64,000 nt of DNA. Source: G965229615 sp965229615 (GTDB lineage: Bacteria > Pseudomonadota > Alphaproteobacteria > Rickettsiales > Midichloriaceae). A program made the position numbers and the translations under genes. The stretch is taken from contig OZ245890.1 in NCBI GenBank assembly GCA_965229615.1, forward strand, positions 248,001 through 312,000. The letters are read 5' to 3'. Within the stretch, counting starts at the first letter, position 1; each line of letters begins with the position of its first letter. Positions 38,681 to 48,038 of this stretch are shown here, one piece after another. The notes beneath the pieces are model-generated. The model had not been told where the DNA came from, made no database searches, and worked only from the letters and a program-made list of their open reading frames with translations.

Positions 38681-39844
38681 ATGTCCATACTGAAAACAAC
38701 TAATAATGCTTTTGATAATCCGTGGGATGATAACCAGCAAAGTGATAATAAAACAGCTAGTAATGAGAAAAAAAATCGCACAACACGAGATGATGTGAAG
38801 GGGCTTGGATTCATCATGTGGAACAATGGTTCTAAAGGTAATAATAAGAACAACAATGGTCGTGATTTTGGTAGGAGTATACAAGCACTACTAATAATAG
38901 TTATACTATTTCCAGTATTAGCATTTTTATCAACTGGATTTTATATAGTGGAAACAGACCAAGAAGGTGTTGTAACAAGATTCGGTAGATACAATCGCCT
39001 CTCTTATCCAGGTTTGAATTATAAGATACCTGATCCAATAGAGAAGGTAATAAAGGTTAGTGTTACACAAATCAATAGAGAGGTTATAGGCACACGTGCT
39101 GAGCCTGAAAATGCATTTTTTAAGCAAAAGGATGAGGCTGAAAGGTCCGAGTTGAGTGTGCCAGAAGAAAGTCGTATGTTGACAGGTGATGAGAATATTA
39201 TAGATATGCATTTTTTTGTACAATGGAAAATAAAAGATGCATATAATTATGTTTTTAAAATACGTGATAATCCTATTGAAAATAGCACACTTAAACTCAG
39301 TGCTGAAAGTGCAATGCGTGAGGTAATGGGTACAGTGAAGCTACATGAAGCAATTTCCGAACAAAGACAGGGTATAGAAAAAAAAGCTGCAGTAATATTG
39401 CAAAGGATTCTAGACGAATATCAAACAGGTATGGAAGTGATCAATTTTGGTATTCTACATAGTTATGTGCCACCTGAGGTTAAAGATGCATATCGTGATA
39501 TCCAGGCTGCAAAGGCTGATAGGGAAACATCTATTAATAAAGCCTATGCATATAAAAATGATATTTTACCTAGGGCAAGCGGTGAAGCTTACGCAATTTT
39601 AGAAAAGGCAAAAGGTGAAAGGGAAGCTGTTATAGCAGATGCACAAGGACAAGCTAACAAGTTCAACACAATATACAATGAATATAGACTGTCGAAAGAT
39701 ATTACAAAGAAACGTTTGTATATTGAAACAATGGAGGAGGTAATGCGTGATAAGGATAAAATTTTGGTAACAAGAAATATAGGCGGTGCAACTCTACCTT
39801 TATTACCGCTACAAAACATGTTAGCAAACAAAAAAGGTAGTTAA
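38681..39844 (+). CDS. hflK: FtsH modulator HflK
   Basis: This 387-residue SPFH-domain protein has a polar Asn-rich N-terminus, one transmembrane helix (about residues 68-88) and the band-7 domain (FYIVETDQEGVVTRFGRYN) followed by a helical tail (AYAILEKAKGEREAVIADAQ). HflK and HflC form a cage around FtsH in the inner membrane and control proteolysis. hflC follows 51 bp later. Confidence 0.96.
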   Translation: MSILKTTNNAFDNPWDDNQQSDNKTASNEKKNRTTRDDVKGLGFIMWNNGSKGNNKNNNGRDFGRSIQALLIIVILFPVLAFLSTGFYIVETDQEGVVTRFGRYNRLSYPGLNYKIPDPIEKVIKVSVTQINREVIGTRAEPENAFFKQKDEAERSELSVPEESRMLTGDENIIDMHFFVQWKIKDAYNYVFKIRDNPIENSTLKLSAESAMREVMGTVKLHEAISEQRQGIEKKAAVILQRILDEYQTGMEVINFGILHSYVPPEVKDAYRDIQAAKADRETSINKAYAYKNDILPRASGEAYAILEKAKGEREAVIADAQGQANKFNTIYNEYRLSKDITKKRLYIETMEEVMRDKDKILVTRNIGGATLPLLPLQNMLANKKGS

Positions 39845-39895
39845 AAATCTCCAAAGTTGAAATGACAAGAATAAACATACAGAATAAATATACAT

Positions 39896-40765
39896 ATGAG
39901 TAAAAAAGCTAAAATATTGTGTATTCTGAGTGCCATGTTAGTTTTCCTGGCTGCAAACTCCATTTACATACTTGACCAACGTCAATATGGTATTGTGATA
40001 CAATTTGGTGACGTTGTGCGTAGAGATATGGAACCAGGATTAAAATTCAAAGTACCATTCATACAGGAAACAGTGTTCTTTGATAATAGAATTCAAAATA
40101 TTGTTTTCTCTGCAGGCGATTCCAGCGAAGTAGTGTCAAGTGATCAAAAAACAATGAAACTTACAGCCTTTAGCAAATATCGTATATCTGATCCATACCT
40201 GTTTTTTACATCCGTTAAAAATGAGTACGTTTTGCGCACACGCATCAGTGCATTGATAGAATCAGCAATAAGAGAAGTAATTGGTGGAGTACAATTTGGT
40301 GATGTACTGGGAGAAAAAAGACATGTCATTATGTCAGACATTGTCACTATTGTGAAGGCACAAATGCGAAAATTCGGTATTGAATTACTTGATGTCAGGG
40401 TAACAAGATTAGCATTACCTGAAAAGGCTCGTGATGCTGTTTATGCTAGGATGCGTACCGAGCGTGAAAAGGAAGCACATGAGATTAGGGCTGGAGGTGA
40501 TGAACAAGCACATAAGATACGAGCTGATGCAGATAGGGAAAAAACAATTAAGATTGCTGATGCTAAGAAACAAGCACAAACTCTTCGTGGTGAAGCTGAG
40601 GCGAAAGCAATAGAAATACTATCAAATGTTATTGGTAAAGATGTTGATTTTTTCGAGTTTTATAGATCAATCGAAGCATATAAGAATACCTTTGGCAAGG
40701 ATGATACAAAAATGGTTGTCACAACTGATATACCATTTTTAAAATATATGGATGGTGAGAAGTGA
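39896..40765 (+). CDS. hflC: FtsH modulator HflC
   Basis: This 289-residue partner of HflK has an N-terminal signal anchor (about residues 7-25), an SPFH domain (LDQRQYGIVIQFGDVVRRDM) and a charged coiled-coil tail (REKEAHEIRAGGDEQAHKIR). Length is normal. Confidence 0.96.
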   Translation: MSKKAKILCILSAMLVFLAANSIYILDQRQYGIVIQFGDVVRRDMEPGLKFKVPFIQETVFFDNRIQNIVFSAGDSSEVVSSDQKTMKLTAFSKYRISDPYLFFTSVKNEYVLRTRISALIESAIREVIGGVQFGDVLGEKRHVIMSDIVTIVKAQMRKFGIELLDVRVTRLALPEKARDAVYARMRTEREKEAHEIRAGGDEQAHKIRADADREKTIKIADAKKQAQTLRGEAEAKAIEILSNVIGKDVDFFEFYRSIEAYKNTFGKDDTKMVVTTDIPFLKYMDGEK

Positions 40766-40948
40766 TGTATCATCCAATTGCTCATCATTTTTGTTGCGTG
40801 TTGAGCGGGATTGATTTTTCATAAAAAGCATCTGTCTTGAGTGAAGTCAACTTGATATATATGATGAGTTGTGATATCAATCGTTCAAAAGGGGAGGATA
40901 TGGTGTTACCATGCTCACTATAGCATAACAAAATAATTACATACCATA

Positions 40949-42820
40949 ATGTTAAGCGATTTTTATTTTCCTCAAAGGATCTTTTTTACAGATAAATTTT
41001 TTGCAAATCCTGAACCAAGCTCTATTGTCGAATGTCAGCCTCTAGAAACAGAGAACATGACAGGGGATGAGTTGAAAACAAAGGCCAAAGAACTATGTGA
41101 AGAAATGATCACACGATTTCCAACAATAACACAAAATGGTGAACATTCATTTCAATGTCTGTATAGTTCTATAAGACATGAGATAAAGAGAGATAATATC
41201 AGTGCAGTAAAACATGCAATTAATTATCTACACACTGTTGCATACCTGACTAGTATAATATGTGATGGTGAAAATGAGAAATGTTTGATCATATTAGAGT
41301 GGCATGCTCATTTTGCTTGCATTCAAGGCTGCATTGCACAATTACAACTCATGGTGCAACAGTTGCAATGTATTACAACTGGCAAGAGCATAGAAGGGAT
41401 ACTGTATAATTTTAAAGCTGCTTTTGTTAAAGACACAATACAGGCTTTTTTATATCCGCAAAATGCTGATGCTGTAGAAATACATATGTTGGCTGCAAAT
41501 GTTAATGCAGTGGCTCGACAGTATAACATACAACCTATTCAGCACGATGATTTTGCGACTGAGGAGCATATATCAAACAGTTGTGCTTATTCGTTAAAAT
41601 GTCGGTTTGAAGAAGCAAAGACTTTTGCAAAGGCATTAGATGAGTTGCAGAATACTATACCTTTTATATCATTTGTACCTGAAAGCTATACCAAAGATGA
41701 AGGAGCTAAATACGATTGTACTGTTGGTGAGATAGCAGATTCAATAAAACCATATTTTAAGGAGTTGAATGAAATATTTGATGTGCAATATCATGATAAT
41801 ACTGGCAAAATTAGAATTCAACCATATGCTAATGCTCAAGCTTTAATAAGACACAAAATGTTTGCAAAGGCTTATGAAGCAGGCTTTTTTGAAAATAGTG
41901 AAAAGCTACTTGCATCAGATAAATGCAGAAAACTGTTATATCTTGCTGAAGGATTTAAGAATGGAAATACATATATTGATGGTGCATCAACCGTCGCAAG
42001 GAAATGGGAACCAATTTGTATAAGCGCAACATTTTCTAGTGTGGATGATATTATTGTAGAACTTTTAAACAAGCGAAATCTACCACCAGATCAAAGCATT
42101 GCTATTCGCGAAACCATCATAGGAATAATACGAGATAGATATCTGGACGAACGTGATGCGAAACGAAGAGTTGAATCTGATCTACAACATGAACGTGATG
42201 CGAAACGAAGGGTTGAATCTGATCTACAATATGAACGTGATGCAGAACGAAGAGCTGAAAAAAGACTACTGTCTGCACTTGTTAACGCTGCAGCAGCACT
42301 GGAGCATGAAGGATGCGAGCTGTCGTCTGCACGAACAAATCTACAAAGTGAACAAAATAAAAGGCTCAGAGTTGAAGTAGAACTGCGCAATGTACAACAA
42401 GAAAAACAACTAATTAACTATGAAAAACAGAAAGCACTGGAGCGTAACATTGCCTATTTCATACAGCGATATAATGCCTATACAATTGCACGCATTATAG
42501 AAAAAGCATACATTGAAGGTTATATTGGTTTAGATCATAATACTCATCTTACATTCACACCAAGGGTAGAAGATATGATGTCTGAAATTGGAAATAAGCT
42601 TAAAGAAAGGTTAGATAATAAAGGAAGCATAAAGCTGCTAATACAAGATATTATTAATATGATTACAAACTTCTTTACATCTATTAATCTTGAAGAGATT
42701 TTTTTATTAGATCAGAATTTAAAATCTGCTAGCACATCTGATGCATTGAGCAGTGGAACCTTCGCAGAACAGTACAATAGGCTGTGCACACAGTATACCA
42801 GCACAGCTTTATTAAGATAG
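40949..42820 (+). CDS. unknown large protein with central coiled coil
   Basis: This 623-residue protein starts at ATG 40949. I do not recognise a family. Residues 1-400 look globular and helical with many cysteines. Residues about 398-500 form a strongly charged coiled coil that includes 14-residue tandem repeats (RDAKRRVESDLQHE). A C-terminal helical domain follows (about 500-623). No signal peptide or membrane helix is visible. The last 9 bp overlap the convergent ispF gene. Cys-rich globular plus coiled-coil architecture would suit a host-directed or structural protein, but nothing proves this. Confidence 0.8.
   Translation: MLSDFYFPQRIFFTDKFFANPEPSSIVECQPLETENMTGDELKTKAKELCEEMITRFPTITQNGEHSFQCLYSSIRHEIKRDNISAVKHAINYLHTVAYLTSIICDGENEKCLIILEWHAHFACIQGCIAQLQLMVQQLQCITTGKSIEGILYNFKAAFVKDTIQAFLYPQNADAVEIHMLAANVNAVARQYNIQPIQHDDFATEEHISNSCAYSLKCRFEEAKTFAKALDELQNTIPFISFVPESYTKDEGAKYDCTVGEIADSIKPYFKELNEIFDVQYHDNTGKIRIQPYANAQALIRHKMFAKAYEAGFFENSEKLLASDKCRKLLYLAEGFKNGNTYIDGASTVARKWEPICISATFSSVDDIIVELLNKRNLPPDQSIAIRETIIGIIRDRYLDERDAKRRVESDLQHERDAKRRVESDLQYERDAERRAEKRLLSALVNAAAALEHEGCELSSARTNLQSEQNKRLRVEVELRNVQQEKQLINYEKQKALERNIAYFIQRYNAYTIARIIEKAYIEGYIGLDHNTHLTFTPRVEDMMSEIGNKLKERLDNKGSIKLLIQDIINMITNFFTSINLEEIFLLDQNLKSASTSDALSSGTFAEQYNRLCTQYTSTALLR
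42152..42277 (+). repeat. 42-bp tandem repeat encoding a coiled coil
   Basis: Three in-frame copies of a 42-bp unit: 42152-42193 and 42194-42235 are nearly identical, and 42236-42277 is degenerate. They encode RDAKRRVESDLQxE. The 14-residue period (two heptads) keeps the coiled-coil register. Confidence 0.85.
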
Positions 42821-43333
42821 TTTAGTTGGTAGCAGCACACAACAAACAGCCTGTGCTGCAATACCTTCTTTTCTACCAAGAGCACCTAGTTTTTCTGTTG
42901 TTACAGCCTTTACATTGATTCGATCAATATCCAACTGCAGTTCATTTGATAAGTACTGACACATCTGCGTTGCATATGGCATAATCTTAGGCACTTGACA
43001 TATTATTGTTATATCAATATTTGATATTCTTCCTCTCTTTTCCTTTATCAGATCATGAGCAAATTTCACAAATCCTATTGAAGCTGCGTTTTTCCATTGC
43101 TGATCAGTTGGTGGAAAATGTGTACCTATACTACCACCAGCTACAGAGCCAAGCATCGCATCAGTCAGTGCATGCAGTGCGACATCACCATCAGAATGTG
43201 CTGTAAGACAATGTGTATGTGGTATAGAAACACCACACAACATTACATGCTGTTGTTCACCTTCTTCATGATCAAATGCATGCATATCGAAACCGATACC
43301 AACGCTTGGTATAAAATATTCCAAATATTCCAT
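42812..43333 (-). CDS. ispF: 2-C-methyl-D-erythritol 2,4-cyclodiphosphate synthase
   Basis: IspF forms the cyclodiphosphate in the MEP isoprenoid pathway. The 173-residue protein has the zinc-site GIGFDMHAF (DxH), the loop AHSDGDVALHALTDAMLG, and a C-terminal part with TTEKLGALGRKEGIAAQA. It is a standalone protein, not fused to IspD. Confidence 0.97.
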   Translation of the reverse strand: MEYLEYFIPSVGIGFDMHAFDHEEGEQQHVMLCGVSIPHTHCLTAHSDGDVALHALTDAMLGSVAGGSIGTHFPPTDQQWKNAASIGFVKFAHDLIKEKRGRISNIDITIICQVPKIMPYATQMCQYLSNELQLDIDRINVKAVTTEKLGALGRKEGIAAQAVCCVLLPTKLS

Positions 43334-43359
43334 TTCTTTTATAAGTTAATTGTGTATTA

Positions 43360-44076
43360 TTATCTTCTGTATTTCGTCATAGCATTAGCTATTATGTTTG
43401 CCATCTCTCTCATTTCTTTTTTCTGCATTGAGCCACTATGCACATATAACACTTCGTCATCTATTTCTGTTGAGATTGTTACAATAACATATGGTATCTG
43501 TGTGATTCGCATATCTGATATTAAGTCCTGTTGCATTGTACCAACGCACACAGCGATTGGTGACTTAGCAATACTTTCATATACAGCCGTTCTTTCACTT
43601 GGTGCTTTTATACTAGATGGCCCCATTAAATTATTGATGAATTCATTAGCGTTATCAGACTGTGATGATTCTATACTCATTATATGTACAATTGCAATTT
43701 TCAGTCTATCATAGATATCATTGCCAGTGTTCAATTTTCTAGCTTGTATTATTGTATTTAATTCAATCGGAAATTCTCCCCAATTTTGTGCTTCTTCAAC
43801 GCAATAGCTGCAATTTGGTCCAGAAAAATGCATAACTTTTATGATAATACCATCAGGTTCAATTATAGGAATATATCTATCATTGAAGCATTTATATTTA
43901 TCATTACCCAATTGGTTTGTAATATTAAAGATATAATTCTGTTTCAGCTTTGCCTTTACTACATTGAAGTCGTTTGTTTCATCATTTGTAGTCTGTCTAT
44001 AGTAAAGTGGTGATAGCGATAAACCTATAAATGCTAGAATGGCTACAAACTTCAGGAGGCCACGAAATGTTCTCAT
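43360..44076 (-). CDS. exported thioredoxin-fold protein, CxxC
   Basis: This 238-residue protein has an N-terminal signal anchor (about residues 8-24) and a thioredoxin-like core with a CSYC pair in FSGPNCSYCVEEAQ (about residues 90-103) and a cis-Pro loop in ITQIPYVIV. The pattern suggests a periplasmic thiol-disulfide or thiol-binding protein. The gap between CxxC and cis-Pro contains a long insertion similar in size to DsbA-type helical inserts. It lies 26 bp upstream of ispF. The exact subfamily is not recognised. Confidence 0.75.
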   Translation of the reverse strand: MRTFRGLLKFVAILAFIGLSLSPLYYRQTTNDETNDFNVVKAKLKQNYIFNITNQLGNDKYKCFNDRYIPIIEPDGIIIKVMHFSGPNCSYCVEEAQNWGEFPIELNTIIQARKLNTGNDIYDRLKIAIVHIMSIESSQSDNANEFINNLMGPSSIKAPSERTAVYESIAKSPIAVCVGTMQQDLISDMRITQIPYVIVTISTEIDDEVLYVHSGSMQKKEMREMANIIANAMTKYRR

Positions 44077-44304
44077 AATACCTTATTATAATTAAATACG
44101 GAGGGTTATCATATGTACATCTAATTACCATACACATGTGGGATAGTAAATCATATTTCAATGCTCAAAGTGATTAACGTTTCTACTAGATATGGTGCAT
44201 AATATATGCTTTGAGAAATGAGTAACAGTTGTAATTAATTGTAGAAATTTTTTGAAACATGTGTAATAACATCACTTTTAGTTTGTAAACATGTGAATAA
44301 CAAT

Positions 44305-44907
44305 ATGTCAAAAAAATACGATGCAATTAAGAATCAAATATCAAATGGTATTTCAAGACAACAAGCAGAGGAAGCAATCAAAACAATACTACTATGGATA
44401 GGCGAGAATCCTAACAGGGAGGGATTAATGAATACACCTAGAAGAGTTATAGATAGTTATCTTGAAATGTTATCTGGATATAATGTTGATCCAGAACACA
44501 TTCTATCAACAACATTCTCTGAAATTGAGGGATATGAGGATATAATAATATTATCAAACATATCAATAGAATCACATTGCGAACATCATATTGCGCCAAT
44601 CATAGGAAAAGCCCATGTTGGTTATATACCGAATTGTAAAGTTGTTGGTATAAGTAAAATAGCTAGATTGGTTGAAATATATGCGCATAGACTACAGTTA
44701 CAAGAAAGATTAACATCACAAATCGCACAGGCGATATGGGATCATCTACATCCATATGGTGTTGCAGTGATGATAGAGGCAAAACATCACTGCATGTGCT
44801 ACAGAGGAATAAAACACAGAGATACAGTGATGTACACATCACATTTCATGGGTACATTCAAATCTGATCTTAATATGAAACAACGTTTTCTAGAAAAGAT
44901 AAAATAA
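44305..44907 (+). CDS. folE: GTP cyclohydrolase I
   Basis: FolE converts GTP to dihydroneopterin triphosphate for folate and, in many bacteria, queuosine precursors. The 200-residue protein has the zinc/active-site motif SIESHCEHHIAPIIGKAHVGYIP, SKIARLVEIYAHRLQLQERL, and the late Cys motif EAKHHCMCYRGI. I chose ATG 44305 over an in-frame GTG at 44293. It is convergent with hemC. Confidence 0.96.
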   Translation: MSKKYDAIKNQISNGISRQQAEEAIKTILLWIGENPNREGLMNTPRRVIDSYLEMLSGYNVDPEHILSTTFSEIEGYEDIIILSNISIESHCEHHIAPIIGKAHVGYIPNCKVVGISKIARLVEIYAHRLQLQERLTSQIAQAIWDHLHPYGVAVMIEAKHHCMCYRGIKHRDTVMYTSHFMGTFKSDLNMKQRFLEKIK

Positions 44908-44908
44908 C

Positions 44909-45988
44909 TCATACATGCCATTGACATAATTGATTGAGAACATTTATGTAGGATGAATTCTGTACTTGTTGTTTGATCGATATTGCTGCTGCAATGCCAA
45001 CAGCCGTGGCAGCAGATATCACTTCATGCAGAAACTCACTCTGCACACTACTCTTACACATGTCATTAAAGGGTGTATTCATTGAATATATATGTTTTTT
45101 CTTTGTATAAAAGACGACATTGCCATCCGGCACCGCAAGTGCTGCCACCAGAGTTAAAACAACGTGATTGTCAAATGATATTGAAGCGTGTGCTGCGATT
45201 GGTGTACAACAATTACCCCCTACTCCAAGCATAAAACTCCTTTCAGCACTAATGCATATGTATGCATTAATATTATTTATAGATTGTAATATGTCATGGA
45301 TGTAATGATCATCTGCCCTACATTCCATTGCCATCACTCCTTGCCCTATTGCAGGTAGAATAATGTTCTCAGGTATTATTTCTGTAATTTCATTATGTAG
45401 TGATAATCTATGTAATCCAGCCACAGCAAGAACTATTGCATCAATCTCACCATCACGCAGTTTTTGCAGTCTAGTATTGACATTTCCACGCAAGTCAACA
45501 ACTTGAGGGTGTGTATTGCGATGACTCTGTTGTTTAAGAAAATAATTCTGCAGAAATGATTTTCTACGACTAGAACATGTACCAATCAATGGTATACGAC
45601 TTGATATATCATAGGCATATATGCTAGCAATATCCTTATAGCTATACGAAATAAAAGCATCACGTGAATCAATTCGTTCAGTAACAGCAGGGATACACAA
45701 GCCATCTGGCAGAGATGCTGGTACATCCTTTAGTGAATGCACTGCAATGTCGATGTTGCCAGCTAATAAATTTTCTTCTATTTCCTTTAAAAAAAGAGCT
45801 TTACCACCTATATCTACAAGAGGTTTGTCGCTAACAATGTCTCCTGTAGTTTTTATCGGAACAATCACATATCCATTGTTAGTCGCTTTTGCAATGCTGT
45901 CTGCAACCATCTGTGCCTGTATCAATGCAAGCTTACTGCCTCTTGTACCTATGCGGATTTTATAGGTACTTCTGGTGTTCAAAAACAT
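44909..45988 (-). CDS. hemC: porphobilinogen deaminase
   Basis: HemC polymerises four porphobilinogens into hydroxymethylbilane in heme synthesis. The 359-residue protein shows RIGTRGSKLALIQAQ, the substrate loop HSLKDVPASLP, TCSSRRKSFLQ and DLRGNVNTRLQKLRDGE. The dipyrromethane cofactor Cys is in GVGGNCCTPIAAHA. It is longer than the usual 310 residues, with an extended C-terminal domain. Confidence 0.96.
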   Translation of the reverse strand: MFLNTRSTYKIRIGTRGSKLALIQAQMVADSIAKATNNGYVIVPIKTTGDIVSDKPLVDIGGKALFLKEIEENLLAGNIDIAVHSLKDVPASLPDGLCIPAVTERIDSRDAFISYSYKDIASIYAYDISSRIPLIGTCSSRRKSFLQNYFLKQQSHRNTHPQVVDLRGNVNTRLQKLRDGEIDAIVLAVAGLHRLSLHNEITEIIPENIILPAIGQGVMAMECRADDHYIHDILQSINNINAYICISAERSFMLGVGGNCCTPIAAHASISFDNHVVLTLVAALAVPDGNVVFYTKKKHIYSMNTPFNDMCKSSVQSEFLHEVISAATAVGIAAAISIKQQVQNSSYINVLNQLCQWHV

Positions 45989-46015
45989 TAACTAACAATT
46001 TGATTATCAAGAGGC

Positions 46016-47749
46016 TCATACGAGTTGTACATGTACTTTAGGCATTTTTCCTCTTTCTTTTTTGATAAGATTTTTGATTCTTAATGCAATTTTTTTACTG
46101 TCAGCATTAGTATGCTTTGTATTAACATTATTAAAGTTCTCTTTAATATAAGAAGTGAGATGTCTGATAAAAACATTATCTCTTTCATAGTCTAGAACAC
46201 CAGGAGCGAATATTTTTACATAGCGAATACTCCTATCCTTACCATTTGTGCTTATTACAATAAATACAACACCATGCTGCTGCATTGCTTTTCTATCATT
46301 CAAAATCACACTTTGTCCATCTATGATGTATTTACCATCTATTGCAAGGTAACCAGATTGCACTTTACCAACCACTCCAGGATGCATCTCATCAAGTAAT
46401 ACAACACTACCATTCTCAACCTCAATTGCATGTTTTACACCAAGAGATCTAGCGAACTTTGCATGTAGATGTAATCTTAATCTATCACCATGGACTGGAA
46501 TAGAAATTTTAGGTTTTATCAACTCATACATTCTACGCACTTCATCTTGTGCTGGATGTCCTGATACATGTACAAATTCATTCATCTCACTCAACACTTC
46601 AACACCAATGCTACAAAATTTATTGAATAGAGCAAAAATTCTCTTTTCATTACCAGGTATAATTTTAGATGCAAAGATTATAGTATCACCTTTACGCACA
46701 TCAAGATGTGGATGATCATCGTGTGCTATTCTATTCACAGCTGCCATTTCCTCACCCTGACAACCTGTACATATCACAAGCAGTTCACTGCGTTTTATTC
46801 GTTTTATATCATGAGGCTCAAGGAAGGCATCAAGATCATCTAAATATCCGCTGTTAAGTGCTGCATTGTACATTCTCCACAAAGACCTGCCAACAAGTAC
46901 AATTTTTCTTCCAACTGCCTTTGCTGCCATTGCTACTGAATGCAGCCTTGCTATGTTTGAAGCGAAGGTTGTAACAATAACTAACCCATCTTTGTACTTT
47001 GTAATCAAGTTTGTTAAACTTTCCTTTAATGCGCCTTCAGAACCAGATGTACCACTGTTGAATATGTTGGTTGAGTCACCAACCATTGCAAGCACTCCCT
47101 CATTGCCAAGGCGTCCGAGCAAAGCTTCATCTGTTACAGATCCAACAACTGGCTCAGGATCCAATTTCCAGTCACCAGTGTGAAATACATTACCTGATTC
47201 TGTTCTGATCATAAGGCCATGCATCTCAGGTATTGAGTGAGTAATGTGAATCATTTCAACAGAAAAGTTACCTATCTCTGTTGGAGTATTAGGTTGTATA
47301 ATATTAATTGGTACTGTGTCTTCCTTCATATGCATTTCTCTGAACTTAGCCTTCAGAATTTCTGCAGTAAAGGTTGTTGCATATATCGGACACTTGAGTC
47401 TATGCCATAAATAAGTCACAGCACCAAGATGATCTTCATGTGCATGTGTAAGAACGAGCCCAGCAAGTTCATCTATATACTGTTCTATGAATGATATTTT
47501 TGGTAATGTTATTTCAACGCCTGGAAAGTGTGCCTCTGCAAAGCCTATACCAAGGTCTACCATTAACCACTTGCCGTTCTCATCAGGTCCATTGTGATGA
47601 TAAAGATTGAGATTCATACCAACTTCACATGCGCCACCAAGTGGTATAAATAGAAATCTATCCTTATATTTTTCTATATGTAAAAAGTCATCATGCTGTT
47701 TAATTGGTAAATGAGTGTTCTCCATTTCAACGTCTTGTTCTGTATTCAT
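46016..47749 (-). CDS. rnj: ribonuclease J
   Basis: RNase J is a metallo-beta-lactamase/beta-CASP nuclease with endo- and 5'-3' exonuclease activity in RNA processing. The 577-residue protein has LTHAHEDHLGAV (about residues 98-109), HTGDWKLDPEPV, GDSTN and SGHPAQDEV, and a C-terminal KH-like part. A polar N-terminal extension of about 28 residues precedes the family start RFLFIPLGGACEVGMN. Confidence 0.95.
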   Translation of the reverse strand: MNTEQDVEMENTHLPIKQHDDFLHIEKYKDRFLFIPLGGACEVGMNLNLYHHNGPDENGKWLMVDLGIGFAEAHFPGVEITLPKISFIEQYIDELAGLVLTHAHEDHLGAVTYLWHRLKCPIYATTFTAEILKAKFREMHMKEDTVPINIIQPNTPTEIGNFSVEMIHITHSIPEMHGLMIRTESGNVFHTGDWKLDPEPVVGSVTDEALLGRLGNEGVLAMVGDSTNIFNSGTSGSEGALKESLTNLITKYKDGLVIVTTFASNIARLHSVAMAAKAVGRKIVLVGRSLWRMYNAALNSGYLDDLDAFLEPHDIKRIKRSELLVICTGCQGEEMAAVNRIAHDDHPHLDVRKGDTIIFASKIIPGNEKRIFALFNKFCSIGVEVLSEMNEFVHVSGHPAQDEVRRMYELIKPKISIPVHGDRLRLHLHAKFARSLGVKHAIEVENGSVVLLDEMHPGVVGKVQSGYLAIDGKYIIDGQSVILNDRKAMQQHGVVFIVISTNGKDRSIRYVKIFAPGVLDYERDNVFIRHLTSYIKENFNNVNTKHTNADSKKIALRIKNLIKKERGKMPKVHVQLV

Positions 47750-48038
47750 GTCTTTATATTAATTATTGCTTATTTGGTAATATAGATAGTACTAAAAAGA
47801 CATACCACCAGCGACATCAATTACATATTGTTATAAAACAATGACACCACATCACTTTATTCACTATCAACTAATCCACACGTAGATATATCTTACTGCA
47901 CCGTTCATCTCTACATTAATTATTAATTCATTATTTACATCAATCATTTGTTGTTGTCCATCACATCTGTGGAATGCTATGCAAATATCTATTTTGGTTT
48001 AGTGTTATACCAATCTATATTGCGATTAACTCATGCTC
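47750..48038. other. intergenic, possible decayed sequence
   Basis: About 289 bp between rnj and pccB on the same strand. The minus strand holds a stop-to-stop frame of about 43 codons without a usable start (MIDVNNELIINVEMNG is the readable part). It could be a gene remnant. No RNA gene or clear promoter is visible. Confidence 0.4.
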
